NCBI GenBank assembly: GCA_964427875.1
Contig: CAYRVX010000002.1
Span: 69,681 to 133,680 of the forward strand
Length of the DNA stretch: 64,000 nt
Direction: 5' to 3'
Source of the DNA: CAYRVX01 sp964427875
GTDB taxonomy: Bacteria; Planctomycetota; Phycisphaerae; SM23-33
Shown here: positions 16,409 through 25,163 of the stretch, piece after piece
Numbering within the stretch: position 1 is the first letter of the stretch
Layout: each line of letters begins with the position of its first letter
The notes under the pieces: model-generated
The model's database searches: none
Seen by the model: the letters and a program-made list of their open reading frames with translations, nothing else
What the model was told of the DNA's origin: nothing
Made by a program: the position numbers and the translations under genes

Positions 16409-18493
16409 ATGACAAGGGAAGCGAAACGCACGGTCCGCCGGCTCGTATGCGGCATGCTCACCGTTGGGCTCCTGGCGGCGGCGCTTCACGGGCAGGAGGA
16501 TGCCCCAACGAGCCAGCCTACCACCAAGCCGGCGGACGAGAAGGCGGCCGAAAAGCCCGCCGAGCACGAGCTGCCCCCCGTCGTCATCACGGGCAGGAAG
16601 CCCCCGGTCGAGCAGGGGGACAAGTCCGTCTTCACCGCCATGCCGCCGCGGGACCTTCTCAAGCGCCCGCTGACGGAATCTCCGGGCCTGGAGACGGCCA
16701 CGACGGTCGTGGGCAGGGAGGAGATCCGCTGGCTGGACGCCTACTCGCTCGTGGACGCCATGAAGTACACGCCCGGAGCGTGGACGGAGACGCGCGGGCG
16801 AAAGGTCAAGCAGTTCCTCTCCGTACGCGGGCAGCGGTATCCCTACCCGGCGTACGTCGTCGACGGCGCCTGGCAGCGGGAGTTCCACGAGACCAACTAC
16901 TTCTTCAACGCGGCCAACGTCGAGCGGATCGAGCTGGTCCGCTCCAGCAGCGCCCTGCTGCTCGGCCCGGGCGGCATGACGGGGCTCATCCACGTCGTCC
17001 CGAGGACGTACACGAAGCCGGAAACGCGCCTGGACGTCGAGTACGGCCGCTTCAACACGTGGCTGACGAACCTCAGCCACGGCCAGCCCGTGGGGGAGAA
17101 GCTCTCCTACGGCGTGGGGATCGGCTTTCGCCACACCGACGGCCCGGACGACTGGAACGCCGAGGAGAACATCGGGAACTTCTATGGGCGGATCGTCTAC
17201 AGGCCGACGCGGCCGCTGACGTTGAGCCTGACGGGTTACGGCTTTCACGGCCAGCGCTACCTGAAGCGGGCCCGCCCGCCCGCCAATGCGAACCTGCTTG
17301 CGCGGCGGGACCACTACGACCCGATGACGATGTACCTGCTGGTGGGCAAGGCGCGGTACGAGGCGTCGGACCGCGCTTCGACGGAGATCACGGGCAGCTA
17401 TGCCTACCGCCGCTTCTTCGGCGACCGCGTCGGGGAGGACGACTGGACCGAGCGCGACTACGAATACGGCACCCGCGTCATCCAGAGCCTGAAGATCGGC
17501 GAGCAGAACGTTCTGCGCTTCGGCGGCATGTTCAACCATTGGGTCTCGCCGACCGGCAAGCGGTTCTACGTCGGCCGGCGCGGCGACCTGAGCACGTACT
17601 CGGGCGTCGTCGTCGACGAGCACGACTTCGGCAAGCTCGACGTGAACGTCGGCTACCGCCTGACGCACACGCGCGTGGACAAGTTCGGCGGCTTCAACGT
17701 GGAGGGAGCGCAGTCCAAGGCCCTCCGGCAGGTCGAGGACGTGGAGAACGAGTGGGAGGACCCCCTCCAGACCCTCACGGCCGGGGCGTCGTACGCGCTG
17801 ACGGACAAGTGGTCGCTGCACGGCAACTTCGCCATCGGCCAGATCGCCGCCAAGCCCGGCATCCTCGACGAGGACCTCGACCGCCCGGGCACGGAGAGGC
17901 GGACGAAGTTCGACCTCGGTATCAAAAGGCAGTGGGACGCCTTCGGCGAGGCGTCGCTTACCGCCTTCTACGTCCGCCAGAAGGACGCCGCGCTGCTGAC
18001 CGGCACGAAGGTCACCAATCCGCAGACGGGTATGGAGTTCGGCCTCTACGAGAACGCCGACCGCGACAGCTACGGCCTGGAGCTGGACGTCCGCTCGAAG
18101 CGGTTCGACAGCGGCTTTCAGTTCTTCTTCAACGGCGTGGGGATGCAGTCCCGCCGAGAGAGCGCCGACGGCGACTGGGTCCGCGACAAGGAAGCGCCCG
18201 AGTTCGTCTTCGGCGGCGGCGTGTCCTGGCTGTGGAAGGGCCTGGAGCTCTCGGTGTTCACCAAGCACGTCTCGGCCTACGAGAACGACCGGTTCCTGGA
18301 GAGCAAGAGCGACCCGGCCAACCTCGGCGCCTTCACCGAGGTCGACGCCAAGGTGACCTACCACTTCGGCAAGGAGAGGCAGCACTACGTCTTCTTCGGC
18401 GTGGAGAACATCTGCGACAGGACCTTCTCCACCGTCAACGGCTATCCCGACGAGGGCAGGCGGTTCAAGACGGGGTTGGGCTTTAAGTTCTGA
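16409..18493 (+). CDS. TonB-dependent outer-membrane receptor
   Basis: A 694-residue outer-membrane receptor. It has a signal peptide (LVCGMLTVGLLAAALHG), a Thr/Lys/Pro-rich spacer, a possible TonB box near LPPVVITGRK (about 52-61), a plug domain (TVVGREEIRWLDAYSLVDAM, FLSVRGQRYPYPAYVVDGAW, NVERIELVRSSSALLLGPGG), and a 22-strand barrel ending in the aromatic C-terminus TGLGFKF. No FecA-like signalling extension precedes the plug. It comes directly after the ECF/anti-sigma pair and before a binding-protein fusion and a full TonB energiser operon, so all may serve one substrate. The substrate cannot be read; siderophore-, metal-chelate- and glycan-type receptors share this plug. AGGA precedes the ATG. 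Confidence 0.88.
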   Translation: MTREAKRTVRRLVCGMLTVGLLAAALHGQEDAPTSQPTTKPADEKAAEKPAEHELPPVVITGRKPPVEQGDKSVFTAMPPRDLLKRPLTESPGLETATTVVGREEIRWLDAYSLVDAMKYTPGAWTETRGRKVKQFLSVRGQRYPYPAYVVDGAWQREFHETNYFFNAANVERIELVRSSSALLLGPGGMTGLIHVVPRTYTKPETRLDVEYGRFNTWLTNLSHGQPVGEKLSYGVGIGFRHTDGPDDWNAEENIGNFYGRIVYRPTRPLTLSLTGYGFHGQRYLKRARPPANANLLARRDHYDPMTMYLLVGKARYEASDRASTEITGSYAYRRFFGDRVGEDDWTERDYEYGTRVIQSLKIGEQNVLRFGGMFNHWVSPTGKRFYVGRRGDLSTYSGVVVDEHDFGKLDVNVGYRLTHTRVDKFGGFNVEGAQSKALRQVEDVENEWEDPLQTLTAGASYALTDKWSLHGNFAIGQIAAKPGILDEDLDRPGTERRTKFDLGIKRQWDAFGEASLTAFYVRQKDAALLTGTKVTNPQTGMEFGLYENADRDSYGLELDVRSKRFDSGFQFFFNGVGMQSRRESADGDWVRDKEAPEFVFGGGVSWLWKGLELSVFTKHVSAYENDRFLESKSDPANLGAFTEVDAKVTYHFGKERQHYVFFGVENICDRTFSTVNGYPDEGRRFKTGLGFKF

Positions 18494-18525
18494 CCGCCGG
18501 CCGGCGCGCCGCGGAGGATCGAAGG

Positions 18526-19959
18526 ATGCGAAGATCGGCCTTGCTGTGGGCGGCGCTGGCGGCGTGCTGGTGCCTGCCGGCCGGGGCCGCGGAGAAACGC
18601 CCCCCCGAGCTGACGGTCTTCTCCGGCGGACACGTCGGAGGCGTGCTGGAGGAGCTCATCCCCGCCTTCGAGAAGCAGGCCGATGTTCGGGTGAGGTACC
18701 AGTCCGGCTCGTCGGGGGCAGCGCTCAGGGCCTGCCTCGATCGGCGCCGGGCGGACGTGTACGTCGCCGCCGACCTCCGCCACGTGCGCACCATCGAGCG
18801 GCGGGACCTCGCGGCCGCCAAGCTGCCCGTCGCCTTCCACCGGCTGGCCATCCTCGTCGCCAAGGGCAATCCCAAGGGCATTGGCGAGCTCAAGGACCTC
18901 GCCCGCCCGGGCATCCGGGTGTACGTGGAGGACCCCAACGGCTGCCAGGTGGGCGAAGCGACGCGACAGCTTCTCTCGCGGAACCGCATCGAGCTGGCGC
19001 CGGCGGCGGCGAAGCCGGGCGGCCCGCGGCCCACGCTGCGAACCGCGCCCGAGCTGATCGAGCGGGGGCTGCTGGACGCCGCGGTCGTCTGGGACTCGGC
19101 GGCCGAGCGATTGGCCGGCCGCCTCGACACCATCGCCATCCCCCCCGCGCGGAACGTGAAGGTCAACATCGTCGCCGTGCGGTTTCGCTTCTCGCCCGAG
19201 CCGGCCCTGGCCGAGCGGCTCCTGCTCTTCCTGAAGGGCCCGGCGAGCCGGGCCGCCTGGCGACGAGGCGGCTTCCAGGCCGCCCCGATCGCGCCCGAGG
19301 CGGACGCCCGGCAGGAACGAAGCGCCGAGGGGATGGTCCGGGCCAGCCGCGGGACGCTGGCGCCGGTCTACGCGCCGCTGGCGGCGCAGATCGCCGGGGA
19401 CTACCGGCTCGCCGGGAAGAAGGGCGTCGGCATCGACGTGGGCAGCGGGCCGGGCACGCTGATCGTCGAGCTCTGCAAGCGGACCGCCCTGCACTGGATC
19501 AACGTCGACATCAACCCGCACTTCTTCGGGCACTTCTTCCGGCTGGCGGAGGCGGCCGGCTTCGGCCATCGCGTCAGCGCCGTCCGGGCCGACGCCGTCC
19601 GGCTCCCGTTCCGGGACGATTACGCGGACGTCATCGTCTCCCGCGGTTCGTATCATTTCTGGTCGGACCGCAAGAAGGGCCTCGAGGAGATCTACCGCGT
19701 GCTGAAGCCCGGCGGCGTCGCCTACGTGGGGCGCGGGTTCTCGCGGGACCTGCCGGTCGAGATGGCCAGGCGAATCCGCGCGAAGCAGGGCGGCGGGCCG
19801 AAGTACGACCGCCGGAAGGAGGCCGACGCCCTCGGCAAGACCATGACGGAACTGCACGTCCGCAACTTCCGCGTCGAGGTCCCCAAGCCGCCCGGCGGGC
19901 AGGACGTGAACTACGGAATCTGGCTTGAGTTTCGCAAGCCTGCCGCGGATAAAGGATAG
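18526..19959 (+). CDS. exported ModA-like binding protein fused to SAM methyltransferase
   Basis: The 477-residue protein has a signal peptide (LLWAALAACWCLPAGAAE) and two domains. Residues about 28-255 resemble periplasmic solute-binding proteins of the molybdate/tungstate type: LTVFSGGHVGGVLEELIPAF, YQSGSSGAALRACLDRRRAD, VAADLRHVRTIERRDL and LAILVAKGNPKGI. Residues about 265-477 are a class I methyltransferase with GIDVGSGPGTLIVELCKR (SAM loop), NVDINPHFFGHFFRLAEAAG, and VIVSRGSYHFWSDRKKGLEE, EIYRVLKPGGVAYVGRGF. A good GGAGG site precedes the ATG. The pairing of an exported binding protein with a SAM-dependent enzyme is odd, and its position between a TonB receptor and TonB energisers suggests handling of an imported ligand. 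The reaction is unknown. Confidence 0.75.
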   Translation: MRRSALLWAALAACWCLPAGAAEKRPPELTVFSGGHVGGVLEELIPAFEKQADVRVRYQSGSSGAALRACLDRRRADVYVAADLRHVRTIERRDLAAAKLPVAFHRLAILVAKGNPKGIGELKDLARPGIRVYVEDPNGCQVGEATRQLLSRNRIELAPAAAKPGGPRPTLRTAPELIERGLLDAAVVWDSAAERLAGRLDTIAIPPARNVKVNIVAVRFRFSPEPALAERLLLFLKGPASRAAWRRGGFQAAPIAPEADARQERSAEGMVRASRGTLAPVYAPLAAQIAGDYRLAGKKGVGIDVGSGPGTLIVELCKRTALHWINVDINPHFFGHFFRLAEAAGFGHRVSAVRADAVRLPFRDDYADVIVSRGSYHFWSDRKKGLEEIYRVLKPGGVAYVGRGFSRDLPVEMARRIRAKQGGGPKYDRRKEADALGKTMTELHVRNFRVEVPKPPGGQDVNYGIWLEFRKPAADKG

Positions 19960-19960
19960 G

Positions 19961-20800
19961 ATGTTGGGCAGGATGTCCCCAGGGATCTCGATTATCGAGC
20001 AACTCGCCGGGTCCTGGAGCCGCCGCGCCGCCTGGCTTGTGCCGCTGCTGCTCCTTGGCCCCCTCGGCGGCGCGGAACGCCCTGCCGAAAAGCCCAAGCT
20101 CTCGACGCCCGAGCAGGTGGCGGTGGAGCTGCGCGCCGCAAACGCCGCACGCACGCAACTCCTGAAGGAACAGCAGGCCTGGGGGCTCGAAAGAGAGAAG
20201 CTCCAGCTCCTGGAGTCCACCGTTCGCGGCGAGGCGGAGCGGTTCGAGGCGATTGCCGCCAAGGCCGGGCACGCCGAGGCCGAACTCCGAAAGCAGGCGG
20301 CCCAACGCGAGGCGATGCGCCGGCGCCTCAAGCTCGTCGAGGCCATGGTCGACGCGCTCTGCGAGCGCCTGGAGAAGGCGCTGGCGAAGCTGGCAGGCGG
20401 CTCCCTGCCGGGCCTGGTGCCGCCGGACCGCGCCGCGGGGATCACCGACCCGGCCCGGCGCCTGGCGGCCGGGGCCCAGAGAATCGACGACGCCGAGCGG
20501 CGGGCGAAGTCCTCCAGCGTCGAGATCGTCCAGGGGGCGCTCGAGGGGCGCTCGGCCACCGTCAAGCTCCTCCGGGTCGGCGGCGTGGCCGGGTGGTGGA
20601 TCACACTGGACGGCCGGCGGGCAGGCACGGCCTCTGTGACCGGCGGGAAGCTGATCCTCCTGCCGGCAGCCGCGCCCGGGGACATCGAGGCCGTCAAGAA
20701 GGCGTTTGCGATCGTCGAGGGCCGGGGCACGCCGGACTGGGTGCTCCTGCCCGTGGGCCGCGTGAAGAGAACCGAGCCCGCAGCGTCCAGCCGCCCATGA
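19961..20800 (+). CDS. DUF3450-like coiled-coil component of the TonB system
   Basis: The ATG at 19961 lies one base after the previous stop; an ATG at 19973 is an alternative. The 279-residue product has an N-terminal hydrophobic segment (AAWLVPLLLLGPLGG), a long coiled coil (about residues 45-135, e.g. LLKEQQAWGLEREKLQLLES, LRKQAAQREAMRRRLKLVEA), and a C-terminal globular part (SVEIVQGALEG, VAGWWITLDGRRAG). This is the DUF3450 layout found as the first gene of TonB2-type operons in Vibrio and Shewanella relatives. It probably bridges the periplasm together with the long ExbB-like protein. Its stop overlaps the next start (ATGA). Assignment rests on architecture and context more than on sequence. 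Confidence 0.65.
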   Translation: MLGRMSPGISIIEQLAGSWSRRAAWLVPLLLLGPLGGAERPAEKPKLSTPEQVAVELRAANAARTQLLKEQQAWGLEREKLQLLESTVRGEAERFEAIAAKAGHAEAELRKQAAQREAMRRRLKLVEAMVDALCERLEKALAKLAGGSLPGLVPPDRAAGITDPARRLAAGAQRIDDAERRAKSSSVEIVQGALEGRSATVKLLRVGGVAGWWITLDGRRAGTASVTGGKLILLPAAAPGDIEAVKKAFAIVEGRGTPDWVLLPVGRVKRTEPAASSRP

Positions 20801-22134
20801 AACGAGCGTTTCACATTGCGACGTTCGCGCTTCTGGCGGGCATTGCCTGGCCGGCGAGCCGGTCGTGGGCCGTCTCGGCCGACGAGCTGCTCCAACGGGC
20901 CAAGGCGGCCCGCGCGGCGGCGGAAAAGGACCTCGCCGAGGCGCGCAAACGCCACCTCGCCGAGCGGAAGGCCCTTGCCGCGGGATTGCAGCGGGCCTAC
21001 GACGCGCTGGCCGCCGCCAAGGCCGCCGCCGCCAAGGCGCAGGAGTCGCTCAAGCGCCTCGAGGAGACGGCGGCCGAGCTGGAGCGGACGGCCCTGCTGA
21101 CCTCCCACCGCATCCGCAGCCTGATCGCCCAGGCGTCGGGCTCCTCCGGGGCAGCCGTCGATCCGAACGCAGCGACCGAGGCGATGGAGCAGGCGATCTG
21201 GAAGGGCTTCGCCGGCCGCCTCGCACGCATCGAGGCCGACCTGGAGGTCACCACCGCCCAGGAGGCCGTCATCGGGCGGGACGGAAGGCAGACCACGGCC
21301 ACCGTGCTCCGCCTGGGCGCCTACGCCGCCTACGCCTGCGGCCGGACGCGCGAGACCTGCGGGCTGCTTCGCCTCCTGCCCGAGGGCAGGAAGCTCGTGG
21401 CCGGCCCCTACCTCGCGGAGGACCAGGTGCGGGCCGTGCGTGCCGCGGCCGGAGGCGACCTCGCCCGCCTGCCCGTCGACGTGGACGGATCGCTGATCGA
21501 CCGCGCGGCGACCGAGCCGAAGAGCGTCGCCGCGTGGCTCGCCGCCGGCGGGATGTTCATCTACCCCATCATCGTCGTGGGCGCCATGGGCCTGCTGTTG
21601 ACCCTGGAGCGGATCTTCTATCTTGTCCGCACGAACCCCCGGCCGGTGTTGATGGCGGACGTGCTGGGCTGCCTGGGTCGGCGGGACCTTCCGGCCGCCC
21701 GCGCCGCGGCGGGCGCGCCGCGGACGCCGACGGCCCGCGTGCTGCTGGCCGGCGTCCAGTCGGCGGGCAAGAGCCGCCAGGAGCGGGAGGACGCCATGGA
21801 ATCCGCCCTGCTCGCCGAAGCGCCCAAGCTGGAGCGGTCTCTGTCGCTCCTGGGCGCGCTGGCCGGGGTCGCGCCCCTGCTGGGGCTGCTGGGCACGGTC
21901 TCGGGCATGATCGCCACGTTCGATACGATCTCGGTGGCCGGGACGGGCAACCCGAGGCTGCTCTCGGGCGGCATCTCCGAGGCCCTCATCACGACACAGC
22001 TCGGGCTGATGGTGGCGATCCCGCTCCTGCTGGCCCACGCCTGGCTGGGCCGCTGGGTCCAGCGCCGCGAATCGACGCTCGAGCACAACGCGATCCAGGC
22101 CTTCGGGATCCACGAGGAAGGCCAGACACCATGA
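20797..22134 (+). CDS. TtpC-like MotA/TolQ/ExbB protein with periplasmic coiled coil
   Basis: The start at 20797 overlaps the DUF3450 stop (ATGA). The 445-residue protein has a signal peptide (HIATFALLAGIAWPASRSWA) and a periplasmic coiled coil (about 30-105, ALAAAKAAAAKAQESLKRLE). A globular region follows, then a MotA/TolQ/ExbB domain with three helices: MFIYPIIVVGAMGLLLTLER, SLSLLGALAGVAPLLGLLGT and LITTQLGLMVAIPLLLAHAW. In the Vibrio TonB2 system the equivalent TtpC is needed alongside ExbB2, and the gene order here (DUF3450 - TtpC - ExbB - ExbD - TonB - TPR) is the same. It should be part of the proton channel that powers TonB. Confidence 0.82.
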   Translation: MKRAFHIATFALLAGIAWPASRSWAVSADELLQRAKAARAAAEKDLAEARKRHLAERKALAAGLQRAYDALAAAKAAAAKAQESLKRLEETAAELERTALLTSHRIRSLIAQASGSSGAAVDPNAATEAMEQAIWKGFAGRLARIEADLEVTTAQEAVIGRDGRQTTATVLRLGAYAAYACGRTRETCGLLRLLPEGRKLVAGPYLAEDQVRAVRAAAGGDLARLPVDVDGSLIDRAATEPKSVAAWLAAGGMFIYPIIVVGAMGLLLTLERIFYLVRTNPRPVLMADVLGCLGRRDLPAARAAAGAPRTPTARVLLAGVQSAGKSRQEREDAMESALLAEAPKLERSLSLLGALAGVAPLLGLLGTVSGMIATFDTISVAGTGNPRLLSGGISEALITTQLGLMVAIPLLLAHAWLGRWVQRRESTLEHNAIQAFGIHEEGQTP

Positions 22135-22592
22135 CGGACGTCTGGACATGGTTCGCAAGCGGCGGGTACGTCATGATCGCCCTGGCTGCGCTGGCGGCGC
22201 TGCTGTGCTTCCTGATCTTCGAGCGCCTGCTGGCCACGGGAGCGCAGATGCGGGCCGCCGCCGCCGCAGGCGCCCCCGTCGGCGAGACGGCGCCGCAGGC
22301 GATGAGGCTCGCGGGGCTTCGCCACATGGCCCTGATCCGGGCGTGCATTGTCGTGGCGCCCCTCCTGGGGCTGCTCGGCACGGTGACCGGGATCATCAAC
22401 ACGTTCCAGAGCGTCCTTCAGGGCGGCTACGTGACGGAGATGAGCAAGGGCATCCGCGAGGCCCTGGTGACGACGCAGTACGGCCTGGCGATCGCGGCGT
22501 CCGGCCTGCTGGCCGAGCAGGTCCTCCTGCGCCGGACCGAGAAGCTCGCGGGCCTCCTTCACGCGGCCGGCAAGGACCGGGAGGAACCGTGA
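22131..22592 (+). CDS. exbB: ExbB-like proton channel subunit
   Basis: A compact 153-residue MotA/TolQ/ExbB protein with three membrane helices: YVMIALAALAALLCFLIFER (12-31), ALIRACIVVAPLLGLLGTVT (67-87) and EALVTTQYGLAIAASGLLAE (107-126). The GLLGTVTGIINTFQSV motif and TTQYGLAIA match ExbB helices 2 and 3, which line the channel with ExbD. It lacks the long periplasmic domain of the preceding TtpC-like protein. Its ATG overlaps the previous stop (ATGA) and its own TGA shares one base with the exbD start (TGATG), so translation is coupled and stoichiometry probably controlled. Confidence 0.88.
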   Translation: MTDVWTWFASGGYVMIALAALAALLCFLIFERLLATGAQMRAAAAAGAPVGETAPQAMRLAGLRHMALIRACIVVAPLLGLLGTVTGIINTFQSVLQGGYVTEMSKGIREALVTTQYGLAIAASGLLAEQVLLRRTEKLAGLLHAAGKDREEP

Positions 22593-23002
22593 TGCGCCGG
22601 GGCGTGCTGACAGGACGGCGGCCGACGGGCACGGGCGCGACCATCGAGATGGCCCCGCTCATCGACATGGTCTTCATCCTCCTGATCTTCTACATCGTCT
22701 CGACGAGCTTCGTCCAGGACGCCGGCGTGGTCGTCAACCGTCCCGAGAGCCGATCCGCCGAGCCGGTCACCACCCGATACCTCCCGGTGGCCATCACCAA
22801 GACGGGCACGGTGCACGTGGCCGGGCGGGTCATCGCCCCCGACGAGGCCGCCCCCATCGAGGCGGCCCTGAAGGACATGTCTGCAAGACGCGTGGTGATC
22901 CAGGCGGACCGGGAAGTGCCCACGGGGCTGCTTCTCCGCGTGCTGGACACGTGCAAGGCCGCAGGCGCCGAGACGGTGGACGTCGCGGCGATCGCCAGGT
23001 GA
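22592..23002 (+). CDS. exbD: ExbD-like proton channel subunit
   Basis: This 136-residue protein has one N-terminal membrane helix with the key proton-carrying Asp25 in IEMAPLIDMVFILLIFYIVS, followed by a periplasmic domain (TRYLPVAITKTGTVHVAGRV, IQADREVPTGLLLRVLDTCK) as in ExbD/TolR. Length is normal. GAGGAA before the ATG and a one-base overlap with exbB support the start. It should form the energising complex with ExbB, the TtpC-like protein and TonB encoded around it. No tonB-independent (TolR) context such as tolA, tolB or pal is visible. Confidence 0.9.
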   Translation: MRRGVLTGRRPTGTGATIEMAPLIDMVFILLIFYIVSTSFVQDAGVVVNRPESRSAEPVTTRYLPVAITKTGTVHVAGRVIAPDEAAPIEAALKDMSARRVVIQADREVPTGLLLRVLDTCKAAGAETVDVAAIAR

Positions 23003-23024
23003 CGCCCGCCGGACGGACCGCAAC

Positions 23025-23777
23025 ATGACGGCAAAGGCAGACAGACCGAGGCGTCCCGTTCGCAGCCGCACCTGGTGCCGCCACGGCACGGCCGTCATCG
23101 CCACGCTCGCGCTGAACGGCGCGTTGGTCTTCTTCCTCATCACCTGGACGCGACGGACCCGAGCGGCAAGACCCGTGCCGATACGGGCGATGCCCGTTGA
23201 GGTGGTGGACATGGAGCCGCAAGAGGCCGATCCGGCCGACGCCGAGGCGCCACGGGAGCCGCCGGTCGCCGAACCGCCCATCGAGTGGCCCCTGCCGGCC
23301 CTGCCGCAGCCGGAGGTCCCCGCGGCGGAGCTGCCGCTGGATGCGCCTCTGCCCATGGAGGTCCCGGCCGCGGACTTCACCGGCGTGCCTCTGTACGTCG
23401 CCGAGGCGGCCAGGCCTTCTTCGATCGGCCCGGCCGCGGTCGGGCCCCCCCGCCCCGCGCCGAAGGTCGCCGGGCCGACGACGCGCAGGGCGGGGATCAG
23501 CCGCGGGGCGGTGATGATCCAGCCGCCGGACCTCTCGGACTACTACCCGCGCCGAGCCCTGCTGAGGGGAATCACCGGCAAGACGACTATCCAACTGACG
23601 ATCGACGAGACCGGGCGGGTAACCGACGTGCAGGTCGTCGCCGGCGCGCCGGCGGGCGTTTTCGACCATGCGGCCGGACGCGTGGGACGGTCGCTTCGCT
23701 TCCGACCGGCCCTGAGGAACAATCGCCCGGTGCGGGCCACCGTTTCGCTGGACCTCATCTGGAGACTGGAGGAATAG
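23025..23777 (+). CDS. tonB: TonB energy-transducing protein
   Basis: A 250-residue TonB-family protein. It has one N-terminal membrane anchor (GTAVIATLALNGALVFFLIT, about 21-41) and a Pro/Glu/Ala-rich spacer spanning the periplasm (about 60-130). The C-terminal TonB domain runs PDLSDYYPRRALLRGITGKT, IQLTIDETGRVTDVQVVAGA, FDHAAGRVGRSLRFRPALRN. The length and short spacer resemble TonB2-type proteins. The gene starts 22 bp after exbD with an ATG preceded by a weak site. It should transmit the proton-motive force to the receptor encoded at 16409-18493 and perhaps to others in the genome. Confidence 0.87.
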   Translation: MTAKADRPRRPVRSRTWCRHGTAVIATLALNGALVFFLITWTRRTRAARPVPIRAMPVEVVDMEPQEADPADAEAPREPPVAEPPIEWPLPALPQPEVPAAELPLDAPLPMEVPAADFTGVPLYVAEAARPSSIGPAAVGPPRPAPKVAGPTTRRAGISRGAVMIQPPDLSDYYPRRALLRGITGKTTIQLTIDETGRVTDVQVVAGAPAGVFDHAAGRVGRSLRFRPALRNNRPVRATVSLDLIWRLEE

Positions 23778-23780
23778 AAC

Positions 23781-25073
23781 GTGGCGAGAGGCGCGATCAT
23801 CTCGATCCTCGCGGCCGCTTGCGCGGTGCCGGCCGGCGCGGCGCCGGGCCGGGAGAAGGCACTCAAGCTCCCGCCGGCGCTGGCCGAGCTGCTGACCCGC
23901 GCGCAGGGCGATCTCCAGGCCGGCCGGCCGGCCGAGGCGATCCGGCGCCTCTCGGCCCATCGCGGCCAGGACCACGCCCTGAGGCACCTGCTTATGGGCC
24001 ACGCCTACGTCCAGCAGTCCAAGCTGCCCGCCGCCGCCGCCGCGTACGGCAAGGCCCTGGAGATGGACGCCGCGCTGGCCGAGGCCGGCATCGCCCTGGC
24101 CCAGGTCCACGCCCGCCAGGACGCCTGGGCCAAGGCGGCCGGGCTGCTCGGGCGGTTCGTCAACGCCGATTCCTGCCGCGCCGACGTCCTGATGCTCTAC
24201 GCCCAGGTGGCCGATCGGCTGGAGGACGGCCGCCTGTGCGAGCTGCTCGTGAGCAAGGGGATCTGCCGCTTCCCGGGCGACCTGCGGTTCCGCCGGCTCG
24301 ACCTGGCGCTGTGCATCGCCCGGGGCGAGCACGAGGCCGCCCGCCGCACCGTCCTGATGCTCCTGAAGGCCGCGCCCGGCGAGGCCGACCTCTGGCAGCA
24401 GCTCGCCTTCCTGCACGATCAGGCCGGCCAGGGCGCCGAGACCGTCGCCGCCCTGGAGGCGAGCGTCCTCTGCGACCCGGGGGACCTGGCCCGCCACCGC
24501 CGGTTCCTCGCGGGTCTGCTCGCGGCGGGCGACTGGCTGACGGCCGTCAAGCACGGCAAGGGCCTCCTGGCGGGCCCGCTGGCCAAGGCCGCCGCGGCCG
24601 ATGGCGACGTGATGGAGTCGCTCATCCGCGCCGCCGACAGGGGCCAGGCCGACGAGGTCCTCGGAAAGTGGCTCGCGCTCGTGCCCGAGGAGGCACAGAC
24701 CCGAACCATGCGCATCGTGACCGCGCGCCGATCCCTGCGCCTGGGCCAAGCCGCCCAAGCCCGTCAGGCCCTCGGCCGGCTCATCGAGGCCGGCGAGACC
24801 GATCCCAGCGTCTTCCTCTGGGCCGGACACCTCGCCGAGACGGCGAAGGACTGGGCCGAAGCCCGGACGCTCTACGCCCACGCGCGGGCGCTGAAGGGCC
24901 CGGCCGCCCGCCTGGCCACGCTGTACCTGGCCCGCCTTCACATCCGCCGCGGCCGCCGCGAGGAGGCGAGCCGGCTGCTGCGAAAGTACCTGGAGACCTA
25001 TCCCGAGGACGCCCCCGCCCGGGCCCTTCTGGCCCTGGCCGACGCCGTCGGCCGCGCGGCTCCAGGCGAATAG
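23781..25073 (+). CDS. TPR protein of the TonB2-type operon
   Basis: The GTG start at 23781 follows GGAGGAA closely and lies 3 bp after the tonB stop. The 430-residue product has a signal-like N-terminus (GAIISILAAACAVPAGAAPG) and many tetratricopeptide-type helices, e.g. LLMGHAYVQQSKLPAAAAAY, GKALEMDAALAEAGIALAQV, LATLYLARLHIRRGRREEAS. A TPR protein closes the DUF3450/TtpC/ExbBD/TonB operons of marine gammaproteobacteria, where it aids assembly of the transport complex. That context is the main reason for this call. The sequence shows only repeats, with no catalytic motif. Confidence 0.78.
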   Translation: MARGAIISILAAACAVPAGAAPGREKALKLPPALAELLTRAQGDLQAGRPAEAIRRLSAHRGQDHALRHLLMGHAYVQQSKLPAAAAAYGKALEMDAALAEAGIALAQVHARQDAWAKAAGLLGRFVNADSCRADVLMLYAQVADRLEDGRLCELLVSKGICRFPGDLRFRRLDLALCIARGEHEAARRTVLMLLKAAPGEADLWQQLAFLHDQAGQGAETVAALEASVLCDPGDLARHRRFLAGLLAAGDWLTAVKHGKGLLAGPLAKAAAADGDVMESLIRAADRGQADEVLGKWLALVPEEAQTRTMRIVTARRSLRLGQAAQARQALGRLIEAGETDPSVFLWAGHLAETAKDWAEARTLYAHARALKGPAARLATLYLARLHIRRGRREEASRLLRKYLETYPEDAPARALLALADAVGRAAPGE

Positions 25074-25077
25074 CCGC

Positions 25078-25106
25078 TTGACCCTCCGCAGCGGCTGCTT
25101 TAGACT
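25078..25106 (+). promoter_or_regulatory. predicted sigma70 promoter for the sugar gene group
   Basis: TTGACC (25078-25083), a 17-bp spacer and TAGACT (25101-25106) form a near-consensus sigma70 promoter. It lies in the 90-bp gap after the TPR gene. Transcription should start near 25113 and give a leader of about 50 nt before the ATG at 25164. This marks the TonB operon and the epimerase as separate transcription units. Confidence 0.55.
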
Positions 25107-25163
25107 TATTCGGCGCCGAGTGCCGGCGCGTTGGCTCACAGGCAAGTTCGTGGAGTATTGGCA

